Origin: Saprospiraceae bacterium
Lineage (GTDB): Bacteria > Bacteroidota > Bacteroidia > Chitinophagales > Saprospiraceae
Length of the DNA: 64,000 bases
NCBI GenBank assembly: GCA_028279185.1
Contig: JANQSS010000068.1
Coordinates: 31,116 to 95,115, forward strand
Direction: 5' to 3'
Shown: piece after piece, positions 27,322-36,207 of the stretch
How positions within the stretch are numbered: position 1 is the first letter of the stretch
Layout of the letters: the number at the start of each line of letters is the position of its first letter
Notes under the pieces: generated by a model
Seen by the model: only the letters and a program-made list of their open reading frames with translations
Database searches by the model: none
Told to the model about the DNA's origin: nothing
Made by a program: the position numbers and the translations under genes

Positions 27322-28401
27322 TTATTCAATTTCGCCATTATATTGAATGGCAATTGCCTCGCTACTTTCGAGATCTGATTTTAATTTTATGACCCGCTCT
27401 GTAAGACCATCATCTATCACAATCGATGCCGTGTTTGGAGGAACTGAGCCCACATTATTTGCGAACATGATTAAATTCGATGAAAAACCTGTCAGTGTAA
27501 TTTCAATTTCATGAGGTTCTTTCTTCAATTTGTACTCAGTTAAAATCCATTTGTCGCCAAACTTCAAACTTATCACATCACCGTCGACTTTATTGTAGTC
27601 ACTAACACGAATCTTGACCTTCCGATTTTTGACCGCTACTTCTTGGGAAACACTGACTTCCACTTTTTCCTCATCGATATCTGGTGGTGGTAAATAATAA
27701 TTTACATGCCATTTCATTAAATCGTGGCAGGCGGCGGCTTTTGACGTCGCAGCAGTAAATCCTATCCACGCTCGACTATCATCAGAATTGATGATTGATG
27801 CGATATCAATCTTTGAAGACAACACAGGAAAAATATAGCTATCCATATACAAGGTCAATTCACCCTCCTTATAGTGGACACGTGCAAAGTGAGATTCTCC
27901 ATCTGTAATTTCAGGGATGGCATGAACAGTAGCATGTCTTGTAAAATCGACTTTTCCCTCTTTGTAATAGGCAATATCGATGTGATTTGAACTTCCTTCT
28001 TTGTTATTGTAGGTATCAAATTCGAGAACAAGAGCATTCACCAATCCCTTGTACCCCAAGCCGTCACCAGTTCCGCCGATAGCTGCTTCACGGTCGTTTT
28101 GAATAACAAAGGCAAAACCATCTCCAACGCCAGTTTCTTTGTCAGGATTGACTACTCGAAATTCAAATTCGGTTTCAAAACCACGGCTGAGGTCAATTTT
28201 TTCTTTCTTTAACCAGCAGGCCCCAGCTACATTTTCCAAAGTCGGTGTCAAGCGTAAAAAGTCATCTTGCACTTCACTCTTACCTAAGAGAATGAGGTCA
28301 TCCGAAGTCGCACCAAAGTCATCAATTTTTATAATTGATTGACCTGAAACACCAAGAACCAAGATGACCATTAAGGTTGAAACAATGATCGATCGAATCA
28401 T
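27322..28401 (-). CDS. Secreted protein with legume-type (L-type) lectin domain
   Basis: With start at 28401 (MIRSIIVSTLMVILVLGVSGQ) the protein is 359 residues with a clear signal peptide; a longer frame to 28452 adds 17 residues that are not signal-like. The L-type lectin domain (about 25-215) has AGACWLKKEKIDLS, VGDGFAFVIQND, GGTGDGLGYKGLVNALVLEF, and DSRAWIGFTAAT. The C-terminal domain (about 235-350) has a pattern of strands with LIMFANNVGSVPPNTASI, a segment I associate with other Bacteroidota envelope proteins. Its target sugar and location (periplasm, surface or released) are unknown; no T9SS sorting domain is seen. Confidence 0.85.
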   Translation of the reverse strand: MIRSIIVSTLMVILVLGVSGQSIIKIDDFGATSDDLILLGKSEVQDDFLRLTPTLENVAGACWLKKEKIDLSRGFETEFEFRVVNPDKETGVGDGFAFVIQNDREAAIGGTGDGLGYKGLVNALVLEFDTYNNKEGSSNHIDIAYYKEGKVDFTRHATVHAIPEITDGESHFARVHYKEGELTLYMDSYIFPVLSSKIDIASIINSDDSRAWIGFTAATSKAAACHDLMKWHVNYYLPPPDIDEEKVEVSVSQEVAVKNRKVKIRVSDYNKVDGDVISLKFGDKWILTEYKLKKEPHEIEITLTGFSSNLIMFANNVGSVPPNTASIVIDDGLTERVIKLKSDLESSEAIAIQYNGEIE

Positions 28402-28452
28402 GATAGTCGATTTAGACAGCAAGGTAACAAATGCCTCAGTGGTACAATTCAT

Positions 28453-28460
28453 TACCTTTG
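28453..28460 (+). promoter_or_regulatory. -7 element for TerB-like gene
   Basis: TACCTTTG fully matches TAnnTTTG. Transcription would start near 28467, which is downstream of the alternative GTG at 28462 and so supports the ATG at 28489 as start. Confidence 0.4.
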
Positions 28461-28488
28461 AGTGATTAACAAAATCTTAGGAAGCAAA

Positions 28489-28890
28489 ATGGAACACGAA
28501 CATAAGCTTTTCGCCATATATCTGCTGAAAAGGCTGGCATATTCGGATACGACTTTTCAAATGACCGAACAAGCATATATTGATCAAGCTGCAGCTCACC
28601 TTGGCATTGATCGCACGATACTTAATGAAACAACACTCGATTCATACGAGGTTAGGAGCATGCCTTCTCATGAACATGATCGCATGACGATTTTGTACTA
28701 CCTTCTTTTCCTGGCTGAAGCCGATGGTGTTATTCTCGGAGATGAAAAATCTGAAATCCGTAAAATAGGATTTGAACTCGGATTTCGAGATGAACAAATT
28801 GTCAAAATGATAGAAGTGGTTGAATCCAATAAAAATCAGCGGTTTGACCCCGAGCAATTGCTAAAAATTATCCGCACAGTTTTAAATTGA
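28489..28890 (+). CDS. TerB-like fold protein
   Basis: The 133-residue all-helical protein has the shape of the tellurite-resistance TerB-like domain, with an acidic ADGVILGDEKSEIRKIG motif and a preceding LLFLAEADG. I chose ATG at 28489 because AGGAAG sits 4-5 bases before it, one of the few plausible Shine-Dalgarno sites here, and because a -7 element lies at 28453; a GTG at 28462 would add nine residues. Cytosolic, function unknown. It is divergent from the lectin gene and convergent with the FG-GAP gene. Confidence 0.75.
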   Translation: MEHEHKLFAIYLLKRLAYSDTTFQMTEQAYIDQAAAHLGIDRTILNETTLDSYEVRSMPSHEHDRMTILYYLLFLAEADGVILGDEKSEIRKIGFELGFRDEQIVKMIEVVESNKNQRFDPEQLLKIIRTVLN

Positions 28891-28917
28891 TAGTCCTTTT
28901 CGAAATTAAAAATTATA

Positions 28918-31755
28918 TTAATAAACAAGTATCTTCTTATAAATCGAAAAACCATCCTTTCGGTTGACTTTCAAAAACAACATACCCGGCTGAAAATTCT
29001 GATTTATAATTTTCATTTCGTTGCCCGTCACCAAGTGAGTAAATAGAGTAGCACCATTTGAATTAACAACTTCTATTGACTCCCAACTATATCTATCATC
29101 CAAAAGAACCGTAAACTGGTCATTAGCTGGATTCGGATATACAGCAACTTGGATGGATGTTGAAACAACAGAAGAAGTCGAAGAATTGTCATCTACAATG
29201 GCGAATGCTGGCTGCCAATAACTATAGCATATTTTGTCTTCTGGCTTTACTACCCAATCATAAAAATAGTAATATTGTCCAGTTCCAAAGCCTGACTCAG
29301 TTATTGCCATATAGTCTGAAACAATCGGATAATTAACCATTCCTGCGCTCCGAATAAAGTCAGGACTTGGAAATCCTAAATTCATAATGTTTTCATCAGG
29401 ATCCGTTTTTATTTCATACGATTTATCACGCTCTAAGTCTACATTTAGTAAAAGAGTATTTTGACCAACAGTGATGTCAAACGATTCACGGTATATTTCT
29501 ACTTCTGTAGCCACATCTTCAATTATAATCGACCGAAGTCCGGCTTGCCGTGCGTAAACCGTTAGGCTGTTTAATTTAATATTTTCGTATGTTTCGAAAA
29601 ACACTGACGTGCTCAATTGGACATTATGATAACCATCATTTTGACCTGGCTCTTCGATTCCTACATGCATTTCGCCTCTTTCAATAACCTCGGGTACTGC
29701 GGCGAAAACGATGCTATCGGCAACTAAGGAACCTATAGTAAAAGATGGTCCAGTCTGAATTACCTCTTGGGTGGTGTCCGCCTTCCAAACCGTTTCAGTA
29801 CTATTGGACGTGAGCGTCGCCGGATTATTCAAGGCTACCGTATCATTTTGAACAAGAGGTGCCACAACTTCAATGTTTTCAATCAACAATGTGTCACTAT
29901 TATATGTACCGCAGACCCTTTCCTCTGTGAAATAATAGGCTCCACTGGTGGAGGTTTGAATTGTTGCATCCATGCTTCCTGAATTCCATGTGACCACATA
30001 TTCGTTTGGTTCACCTGCCGTAAGTGTGACAGCCTCAGCCATACACTTTTCCATTGAGCCGTCGAGCAGTGTCACATGTGGAGGTTCTGTACTCTCCAAT
30101 ACGACTTGATATGAAGGCAACGTAATCCATTGATCGCTCGAGAAAATCTCAAGCGTGTATACGCCTGGACTTTTGACAACAATTGATTGTTCGGTTGCAC
30201 CATTCGACCATCGAAATATCGTTGCCGGAGGCCCAGTCAATGTTATGGAATCCTCAGCACATAGCACCTGTGCATTTGTCTGAATGGATTGATCAGAAAG
30301 ATTGTATACACCAATTCCCTCTCTAACCTGATATATCGTGTTGGCATCAAGATCAACGTATTTTTCCTCCGCACCTGAAGGCCAATAAATAACCACACTA
30401 TCAATTAACAGTTCATTCCCCAAGCCAAAATGAACAATATTAGTTTTATTTATTCCATAACTTTCACCAGCCCGAATCTCTCTCAGCTGTGACTTCCCAT
30501 TTCTAAATATTTCTGCCTTCGCTCCCAGAGCAAATCTATTTGGAGTATTTCCTCTCAACGAGAATTTAATAAAATTACCCGCAGCCGTGTTATTCCAAAA
30601 TATTTTATCTGCAATATCCGTCGGTGAATTGTAAATGCGTGCATAACCCGCATAAATATCGAGTCGACCATCATTATTTAGATCACCACAAGAAGCCGAT
30701 TCAATTTGATCATCAGCCTCTGGAAAACCAGCATCAATAAAATAACCGTTCCCGTCGTTCAAAAACATAATATGATCGGACCCGGGAACAAACATGTCTA
30801 CGTCGCCATCATTGTCAAAATCTCCTGAAACCAATTGAATCACTCCAGCTTCAAAGGCCACACCTCGACTGACTGCTTCGTCCACATAGGAGCCATCTTC
30901 CTGTCGAATAAATAAATTCATGGGTGCACCATGATTTGCGACAAATAGATCAAAATCTCCATCATTGTCCACATCAACAAAATCTGATACCCAAGATTGA
31001 TCATTCGACAGTATTTCCGGAAAATCATAGTTACGGACAAAACCTGTGTCTGTTTTTTCAAAGAATTGATTTGTTCGTTCCGGATCCCCAGGTTGTGTAC
31101 CAAGGCGGCATTTTGAAATATATAGATCAAGGTCTCCGTCACGATCATAATCGGAAAATACGGAGCCATAATTTCCGGACCCATCACTCGGAGGGTCTGT
31201 AGAAAAATCCATTACATTGTTAACTTCCACAAAATTGCCATTACCATCATTGTAGGCAATAAAATTCTCGGCGTCATCGTCGCATACAAAAAGATCAATG
31301 TCACCATCATCATCCATATCTGCAAAACTCATTCCTTGTGTCAGGAAACTGGGAGTTACAACCTGAGTTCCTGTGTATTGATCAAGTGTTGGCCCGGTCC
31401 TATAGATCATCAGCCTTTGTGAGCCACCAACGAAAATATCCTGACCTCCAAGTTGATCCACATCGGTCACTCCCAGGCACCAATTACGCTGATTTGACAC
31501 TCGTTCTATCATTTGAGGGGCCATATTTTTATGCCCTTCAGTTTGATAAATCACATATAAATCAAGTGCTTCGTCAAGCACAATTATGTCATCAAGTCCA
31601 TCACCATTGACGTCGGCAATGCCCATTGGTGCACCGCTATTCATTTCAACGTCGTCGACATAGACATCAGAACTAACAAAGGAAACCTGCCCCGCCATCC
31701 ACTGGGCGCTAAAAAAAAGAAATAGTACTAAGATGATATAGTGTCTATGCGTCAT
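28918..31755 (-). CDS. Secreted FG-GAP/VCBS repeat protein with UnbV domain and T9SS sorting domain
   Basis: The 945-residue protein has a signal peptide (1-22, ending MAGQ), many FG-GAP/VCBS units (about 25-390; repeated DxDxDGDxD calcium-type loops such as DMDDDGDIDLFVCDDD and DVDNDGDFDLFVANHG), an ASPIC/UnbV domain (about 395-470, LGAKAEIFRNG and VIYWPSGAEEKYVDL), Ig-like segments, and a C-terminal type A sorting domain (last ~75 residues, VYPNPANDQFTVLL to YKKILVY). It is predicted to be exported through T9SS and attached to the surface. Its role is not known; such proteins are often adhesins. Confidence 0.92.
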   Translation of the reverse strand: MTHRHYIILVLFLFFSAQWMAGQVSFVSSDVYVDDVEMNSGAPMGIADVNGDGLDDIIVLDEALDLYVIYQTEGHKNMAPQMIERVSNQRNWCLGVTDVDQLGGQDIFVGGSQRLMIYRTGPTLDQYTGTQVVTPSFLTQGMSFADMDDDGDIDLFVCDDDAENFIAYNDGNGNFVEVNNVMDFSTDPPSDGSGNYGSVFSDYDRDGDLDLYISKCRLGTQPGDPERTNQFFEKTDTGFVRNYDFPEILSNDQSWVSDFVDVDNDGDFDLFVANHGAPMNLFIRQEDGSYVDEAVSRGVAFEAGVIQLVSGDFDNDGDVDMFVPGSDHIMFLNDGNGYFIDAGFPEADDQIESASCGDLNNDGRLDIYAGYARIYNSPTDIADKIFWNNTAAGNFIKFSLRGNTPNRFALGAKAEIFRNGKSQLREIRAGESYGINKTNIVHFGLGNELLIDSVVIYWPSGAEEKYVDLDANTIYQVREGIGVYNLSDQSIQTNAQVLCAEDSITLTGPPATIFRWSNGATEQSIVVKSPGVYTLEIFSSDQWITLPSYQVVLESTEPPHVTLLDGSMEKCMAEAVTLTAGEPNEYVVTWNSGSMDATIQTSTSGAYYFTEERVCGTYNSDTLLIENIEVVAPLVQNDTVALNNPATLTSNSTETVWKADTTQEVIQTGPSFTIGSLVADSIVFAAVPEVIERGEMHVGIEEPGQNDGYHNVQLSTSVFFETYENIKLNSLTVYARQAGLRSIIIEDVATEVEIYRESFDITVGQNTLLLNVDLERDKSYEIKTDPDENIMNLGFPSPDFIRSAGMVNYPIVSDYMAITESGFGTGQYYYFYDWVVKPEDKICYSYWQPAFAIVDDNSSTSSVVSTSIQVAVYPNPANDQFTVLLDDRYSWESIEVVNSNGATLFTHLVTGNEMKIINQNFQPGMLFLKVNRKDGFSIYKKILVY

Positions 31756-31777
31756 GGGTCAAATTTTTATCGAATTT

Positions 31778-31785
31778 CAAATATA
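31778..31785 (-). promoter_or_regulatory. -7 element for the FG-GAP gene
   Basis: TATATTTG on the minus strand fully matches TAnnTTTG, predicting transcription start near 31771 and a leader of about 16 bases to the ATG at 31755. Confidence 0.4.
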
Positions 31786-31873
31786 CGGATTTGATGTCAT
31801 GTGTTTAATCCTATGAAAGAGTTGATTTGATACTTCCTAAGCATATCGTAATTAATTAGCAGATTTGCATATT

Positions 31874-32695
31874 ATGGGTCACATCATAAATCGACTCGTT
31901 ACATACTTAAGGTACTACTATCGTGCAAAAACGATTTATCAAATACACTCCCCGTTTCTGTACAACCTGCTAACGAACATCGCTGCTGAAGACAAGTTAT
32001 ATTACGATTTTCAGATTCTCGATGACTTGAGGAGGCGTCTATACCTTGATGAAACACGGATGGCTAGCGAAGACCCGGGAGCGGGATCTCAACTTCAAAA
32101 GCAAACCCTACGAGTATGTGATATAGCACGAACTGCATTGTCCCCGCGATGGAAAGCTGAATTCCTGTACCGCCTTATGTTGGAATTACAACCTCGTACG
32201 ATACTCGAACTTGGAACGTCTCTCGGACTGACAACAATGTATTTAGCCAAGGCCGCCCATCCCGGTGAAGTATATACAATAGAAGGAAGACCCGACATTG
32301 CAGAAAAAGCGATGGAAAATTTTAATAAAATTAAAATCCCTAATGTTAAGCTAATTGAAGGTCGATTTGATTACCAGCTCCAACCGGTTTTAAAAAAAAT
32401 TCAAACGTTAGACTTTGTTGTTTTAGATGGAAACCATAGATACAAACCTACCGTTTCATATTTTGATGAAATAACTTCTGCCCATAAACCTAAGGTCGTT
32501 TTAGTTGATGACATTCATTGGTCGAAGGAAATGACAATGGCCTGGAAAAAGCTGAAATCAACAAGTCAATATAATATTGCGATTGACTTTTATCATTTTG
32601 GTTTATTAATTGAGCACAATAATGTCAATCATAAAATTGATATTGCATATATTGAATACTGGAAAAAGTTTTGGCGAATGGGTTTTTGGTCATAA
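31874..32695 (+). CDS. Class I SAM-dependent methyltransferase (O-methyltransferase-like)
   Basis: The 273-residue protein starts at ATG 31874 (MGHIINRLVTYLRYYYRAK); a TTG nine bases earlier is unlikely to be the start. The methyltransferase core (about 110-230) has TILELGTSLGLTTMYLAKAA (motif I), GEVYTIEGRP, LDFVVLDGNHRYKPTVSYF and VVLVDDIHWSKEMT. This order resembles Methyltransf_24-type enzymes that act on small hydroxylated or sugar substrates. A basic N-terminal helix could attach it to the membrane. Its substrate cannot be told from the sequence. Confidence 0.85.
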   Translation: MGHIINRLVTYLRYYYRAKTIYQIHSPFLYNLLTNIAAEDKLYYDFQILDDLRRRLYLDETRMASEDPGAGSQLQKQTLRVCDIARTALSPRWKAEFLYRLMLELQPRTILELGTSLGLTTMYLAKAAHPGEVYTIEGRPDIAEKAMENFNKIKIPNVKLIEGRFDYQLQPVLKKIQTLDFVVLDGNHRYKPTVSYFDEITSAHKPKVVLVDDIHWSKEMTMAWKKLKSTSQYNIAIDFYHFGLLIEHNNVNHKIDIAYIEYWKKFWRMGFWS

Positions 32696-32733
32696 TCGCC
32701 AGGCGCGCTTTTAAAAACAGCTAAATAAACGAT

Positions 32734-33642
32734 ATGCCTCAATTATTCTCTAAGTTGACATTCTTATTGTTGATCAAATGTAGTATGGTGTGTACAGCGC
32801 AATCGACCACGGCTTTCGAAAAATGTATAACTATGAATCAATTCGAAGATCGATATGCGTCCTATTCCCCTGATGGACAACACATAGTTTTTGAATCAAA
32901 TCGCGAGGGAAATTGGTGTATATATTTGATGGATGAAAAAGGAAAAAAAATTCGTAAACTAACTCCGTCACAATATTCAAGTAGAAGGCCAAGTTGGCAT
33001 CCGAACGGCCGAAAAATACTGTTTGAATCCAACAAAGCGGGAACTTTCGAACTTTATATGATGAAAATAAAGAATCAAAAAATTAAAAAGTTAGGGCATA
33101 ATCGATCCGGCTCTTCATATATGTTTGCGCATTTTTCGCCCAATGGTCGATTCATAGCCGTAACAGAACATTATGACCAGAATAACAGCAACATTATTCT
33201 CTTAAATAAAAATGGAAAACCTAAAAAAGTAATAACGAAAAACAGGTACAGAAATGCCTTTCCAAGGTGGTCACCGAATGGTGAAGAATTACTATTTTTT
33301 TCAAGAAAAGACACACAAAATAAAGACGATGAAATTTACAGGATTCACATCGAGACACTGGAAGAAGAGCGTCTTACTATGTGGCCAAAACACAATTTTT
33401 GTCCCGCCTGGTCTCCAAAAGATCAAAGGATTGCTTATGCAACATCTATGGAAGGTTCCAGACCTGAAATTTATTTGATGGACGTTAATGGAGAAAATAA
33501 AAGTAGGATTACATTTAATGAAAATGGAGACACACTCCCATCTTGGCATCCAACTGAGAACAGGTTACTTATAACTGCATTTCGAAATGGAAATTATCAA
33601 ATTTGTGAATTGACGTTAGAACCGATGCCGGGCAATCACTAG
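32734..33642 (+). CDS. TolB-like beta-propeller protein
   Basis: The 302-residue protein has a signal peptide (1-22, ending VCTAQ) followed by repeated PD40/WD40-like units (about 30-295) of the form SYSPDGQHIVFESNREGNW, SWHPNGRKILFESNKAGTF and RWSPNGEELLFFSRKD. It is therefore a periplasmic or exported propeller related to TolB. The start ATG at 32734 is 38 bases past the methyltransferase stop. Convergent with miaE with only two bases between the stop codons. Confidence 0.86.
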   Translation: MPQLFSKLTFLLLIKCSMVCTAQSTTAFEKCITMNQFEDRYASYSPDGQHIVFESNREGNWCIYLMDEKGKKIRKLTPSQYSSRRPSWHPNGRKILFESNKAGTFELYMMKIKNQKIKKLGHNRSGSSYMFAHFSPNGRFIAVTEHYDQNNSNIILLNKNGKPKKVITKNRYRNAFPRWSPNGEELLFFSRKDTQNKDDEIYRIHIETLEEERLTMWPKHNFCPAWSPKDQRIAYATSMEGSRPEIYLMDVNGENKSRITFNENGDTLPSWHPTENRLLITAFRNGNYQICELTLEPMPGNH

Positions 33643-33644
33643 AA

Positions 33645-34226
33645 TTAATGCATTCTATCACCGCGTAGTTCTAATTCTTTCATAACCTGCTCCTCATAGA
33701 CCAAATACTCTTCCCATCTGGATCGAGCCACCTGCTTACCAGCATATTTCTCCGCTAGTTCAATAAATAGCTTATAGTGACCTGCTTCTGCTACCATGAA
33801 TTGATGATAAAAATCCTTCAATTCGTCCTCATTAATATGAAGTGAGAGTAATCTGAAGCGTTCACATGATCGCGCCTCTATTAGTGCACAGGTGAGCAAC
33901 CGCTCCAGTAAACGTTCGTCTCGGCTGCCGCCTTTTTTTTGAAATGACAATAGCTTATTTACGTATTCGTCCTTGCGTTGACGACCCAATTGCAATTCAC
34001 GCTTTTTTAATTCGCGCAGAACCATTCGAAAATGCCCCCACTCTTCCGTCACTATAGGTGCTAATTCTTCAACCATTTCAATTTTCTCTGGAAATTGTTG
34101 AATCAATGAAATACAATAGGTAGCGGCTTTCTGTTCACAATAAGCATGATCGGTTAAGATATCTTCTAAAGACTTCTCAGCCAAATTGACCCATCTGGGA
34201 TCTGTAGGTAGTTTTAAGTTAAGCAT
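33645..34226 (-). CDS. miaE: tRNA-(ms(2)io(6)A)-hydroxylase, MiaE family
   Basis: This ferritin-like di-iron monooxygenase hydroxylates the isopentenyl side chain of modified adenosine 37 in some tRNAs. The 193-residue protein has DPRWVNLAEKSLEDILTDHAYCEQKA, quoted here in part (first di-iron ligands), EEWGHFRMVL, IEARSCERFRLL and VAEAGHYKLFIELAEKY, giving the expected Glu and ExxH ligands. It starts 13 bases after the stop of the secreted protein gene upstream on the same strand, so the two are probably co-transcribed. Confidence 0.92.
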   Translation of the reverse strand: MLNLKLPTDPRWVNLAEKSLEDILTDHAYCEQKAATYCISLIQQFPEKIEMVEELAPIVTEEWGHFRMVLRELKKRELQLGRQRKDEYVNKLLSFQKKGGSRDERLLERLLTCALIEARSCERFRLLSLHINEDELKDFYHQFMVAEAGHYKLFIELAEKYAGKQVARSRWEEYLVYEEQVMKELELRGDRMH

Positions 34227-34239
34227 AAAATGGTAAACA

Positions 34240-35307
34240 TTACAGGACCGCCAATAGACAATTCAATTGGTCACGGATTACGCTAACATGAAATACCTCG
34301 TAATCTTCGTATCCAACGGACCAATTGATGCGAATAGTATCAATATCATGTTTCCTCAAGCGCTTAATAGAATCCTTGTCTATCGTATATCTTCCAGTAT
34401 AATAATATTTATGTTCGGCGATATTCCGTCGACCCGCATCATGTTTAGCATTGTACAAGGTTATGACTTCGCCATTGGTCAATTTTATTCGTATGCTTGC
34501 ACCCTTGGCCAAAACGCCATAACCACTTTGTTTTCCTTTTGAAAAAATTTCAGTAAACAACGATAATATTGTATTTCCACCAACATGTGCTACAGAAGCA
34601 TAAGCATCCAGGTAATGCCCCCCTTTTAGATGACTTCGCAATTCTTCTGGCGTATATTGAAAAAAATAACCACGTCTAGCGGCAGCTATTTTTTTGTTGG
34701 TGAATTGGTCTTGTTCAATGCTTACATCGCAATCATCAAATTTTTTATCTGCTGGTGTAAATACGTAATTGTTGCGGTCATACGAATTCCCTTTCTTTTG
34801 TGAATCCTCAATTCCAGAAAAGGCATTCAATTTTGAATTAATTTCGATCAATTCTTCTTTTACCTTTTTGATATCCTTCTCGCTAAGATTGATATAACCT
34901 GATTCGACTCGTCTTAATCGTTCCGTTAATGTCAGTCTGCGCTCTGTTAATTCCAATATCTCCATTTCATCGGCTGTCAAATCTACTTCCAATTTGCCTT
35001 CACCCACGATCTCTTCATCGTCAACGGGGTTTTGAATTTCTATTTTTTCAGATTCGGTGAATTTGTCAATTTGAGTTTCATTCGCCTCATTTCCACTTTC
35101 GCTGTCAATTTCAATGTGTGATTCGGCTTTTTTAAAATCGGCATACTCTGACTGCATCAGAATACTATCTGTAGATGTAAAATACCGCCAACTACCATCC
35201 TTGAAGGTAATGATCATTTCGCCATCATCATTGCGTGAAATAGTCTGAGCCCATGACGATTGAACAATACCTAGAACCAGGATAATAATTACAAGATGCC
35301 TATTCAT
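34240..35307 (-). CDS. Secreted protein of unknown function
   Basis: The 355-residue protein has a signal peptide (1-20, ending SSWAQ), a short N-terminal module with MIITFKDGSWRYF, an acidic linker, and a helical coiled-coil-like segment (about 118-160, LTERRLTLTERLRRVES to KVKEELIEINSKLNAF). The C-terminal part (about 195-355) is mixed alpha/beta with ELRSHLKGGHYLDAYASV, ITLYNAKHDAGRRN and DTIRINWSVGYEDYEVFHV. I do not recognise the family. The only neighbour on its strand is miaE, 13 bases downstream. Confidence 0.82.
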   Translation of the reverse strand: MNRHLVIIILVLGIVQSSWAQTISRNDDGEMIITFKDGSWRYFTSTDSILMQSEYADFKKAESHIEIDSESGNEANETQIDKFTESEKIEIQNPVDDEEIVGEGKLEVDLTADEMEILELTERRLTLTERLRRVESGYINLSEKDIKKVKEELIEINSKLNAFSGIEDSQKKGNSYDRNNYVFTPADKKFDDCDVSIEQDQFTNKKIAAARRGYFFQYTPEELRSHLKGGHYLDAYASVAHVGGNTILSLFTEIFSKGKQSGYGVLAKGASIRIKLTNGEVITLYNAKHDAGRRNIAEHKYYYTGRYTIDKDSIKRLRKHDIDTIRINWSVGYEDYEVFHVSVIRDQLNCLLAVL

Positions 35308-35347
35308 TACAGAACGTTTTAGTTGACGCTTCTAAATTTTTACGTCT

Positions 35348-35355
35348 CAAAATTA
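35348..35355 (-). promoter_or_regulatory. -7 element for the secreted protein-miaE unit
   Basis: TAATTTTG on the minus strand matches TAnnTTTG and would give a leader of about 34 bases before the ATG at 35307. No -33 TTG. Confidence 0.35.
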
Positions 35356-35397
35356 AGTAACTTAACGATTCTATTATATACACAGTTGTAGAGACGC

Positions 35398-36207
35398 ATG
35401 GTTTTATTGGACCTCAGTTTTTTGGATATTACAATTTGGGATGTACTCGACATTCTCATTGTCGGTATATTGCTGTTTCAGGTCTACCGACTTCTTCGTG
35501 GTACAGTAGCAATTTATATTCTTGTAGGTGTCGTATTGCTATACGTTGTGTGGTGGCTTGTTCGATCCTTGAACATGAACCTCCTCTCGGCAATTCTTAC
35601 ACAGTTTGTTAGTGTCGGTGTTCTGTTGTTGGCCATTATTTTTCAACCTGAACTGCGAAAATTTTTGCTGTACCTTGGTGAAAGTGCTCTAAAGAACAAG
35701 CGCTTCGAACAATTCCAAAGATGGTTACCAATGCTTGGTACTCAAGGTATTACGGAGGCTAAAGCCACAGATGAAATAATTCGTGCTTTTCAGCACATGC
35801 GTGAAAGGCGGGAAGGTGCGTTGCTCGTTCTTGGAAAGGGAGACTTTCCTGAAAATGCTTATCACTCAGGTGTTGAGATGGATGCTCAGGTAAGCGCAGA
35901 ATTACTTGAGTCTATATTTTGGAAAAACAGTGCCTTGCATGATGGCGCGACCTTCATCGAAAATAATCGCATCTCACGGGCTCGTTGTGTACTTCCACTA
36001 ACCGCTCGAAAAAATCTGCCCGGCTCTGTGGGATTACGTCATCGTGCAGCAATTGGACTTTCTGAAATATCTCAAGCACTCATTCTCGTTCTCTCCGAAG
36101 AAACGGGTAAAATATCGGTCGTTCGAGATGGTCAGTTACAACGAAACGTTGAGTTGAAGTCCATTAATACAATTATTTTGAACTGGGCCGAGTCCAACCT
36201 AACATGA
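35398..36207 (+). CDS. cdaA: Diadenylate cyclase, CdaA type
   Basis: It makes cyclic di-AMP from two ATP. The 269-residue protein has three N-terminal transmembrane segments (about 12-30, 36-56, 63-83) and a C-terminal DAC domain (about 105-255), with catalytic HDGATF (Asp182-Gly183-Ala184), the ATP-binding RHR of VGLRHRAAIGLSE (Arg214-Arg216), and VLSEETGKISVV. The layout is that of the membrane-bound CdaA/DacA class. It overlaps the GNAT gene by 4 bases; no CdaR or GlmM is seen nearby, so the Firmicutes cdaA-cdaR-glmM arrangement is absent here. Confidence 0.95.
   Translation: MVLLDLSFLDITIWDVLDILIVGILLFQVYRLLRGTVAIYILVGVVLLYVVWWLVRSLNMNLLSAILTQFVSVGVLLLAIIFQPELRKFLLYLGESALKNKRFEQFQRWLPMLGTQGITEAKATDEIIRAFQHMRERREGALLVLGKGDFPENAYHSGVEMDAQVSAELLESIFWKNSALHDGATFIENNRISRARCVLPLTARKNLPGSVGLRHRAAIGLSEISQALILVLSEETGKISVVRDGQLQRNVELKSINTIILNWAESNLT

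Noticed and set aside
28402..28452. Extended N-terminus for the L-type lectin protein
   Set aside because: It would bury the signal peptide that begins at 28401.
31865..31873. TTG start for the methyltransferase
   Set aside because: ATG at 31874 gives a plausible N-terminus and no evidence supports the TTG.
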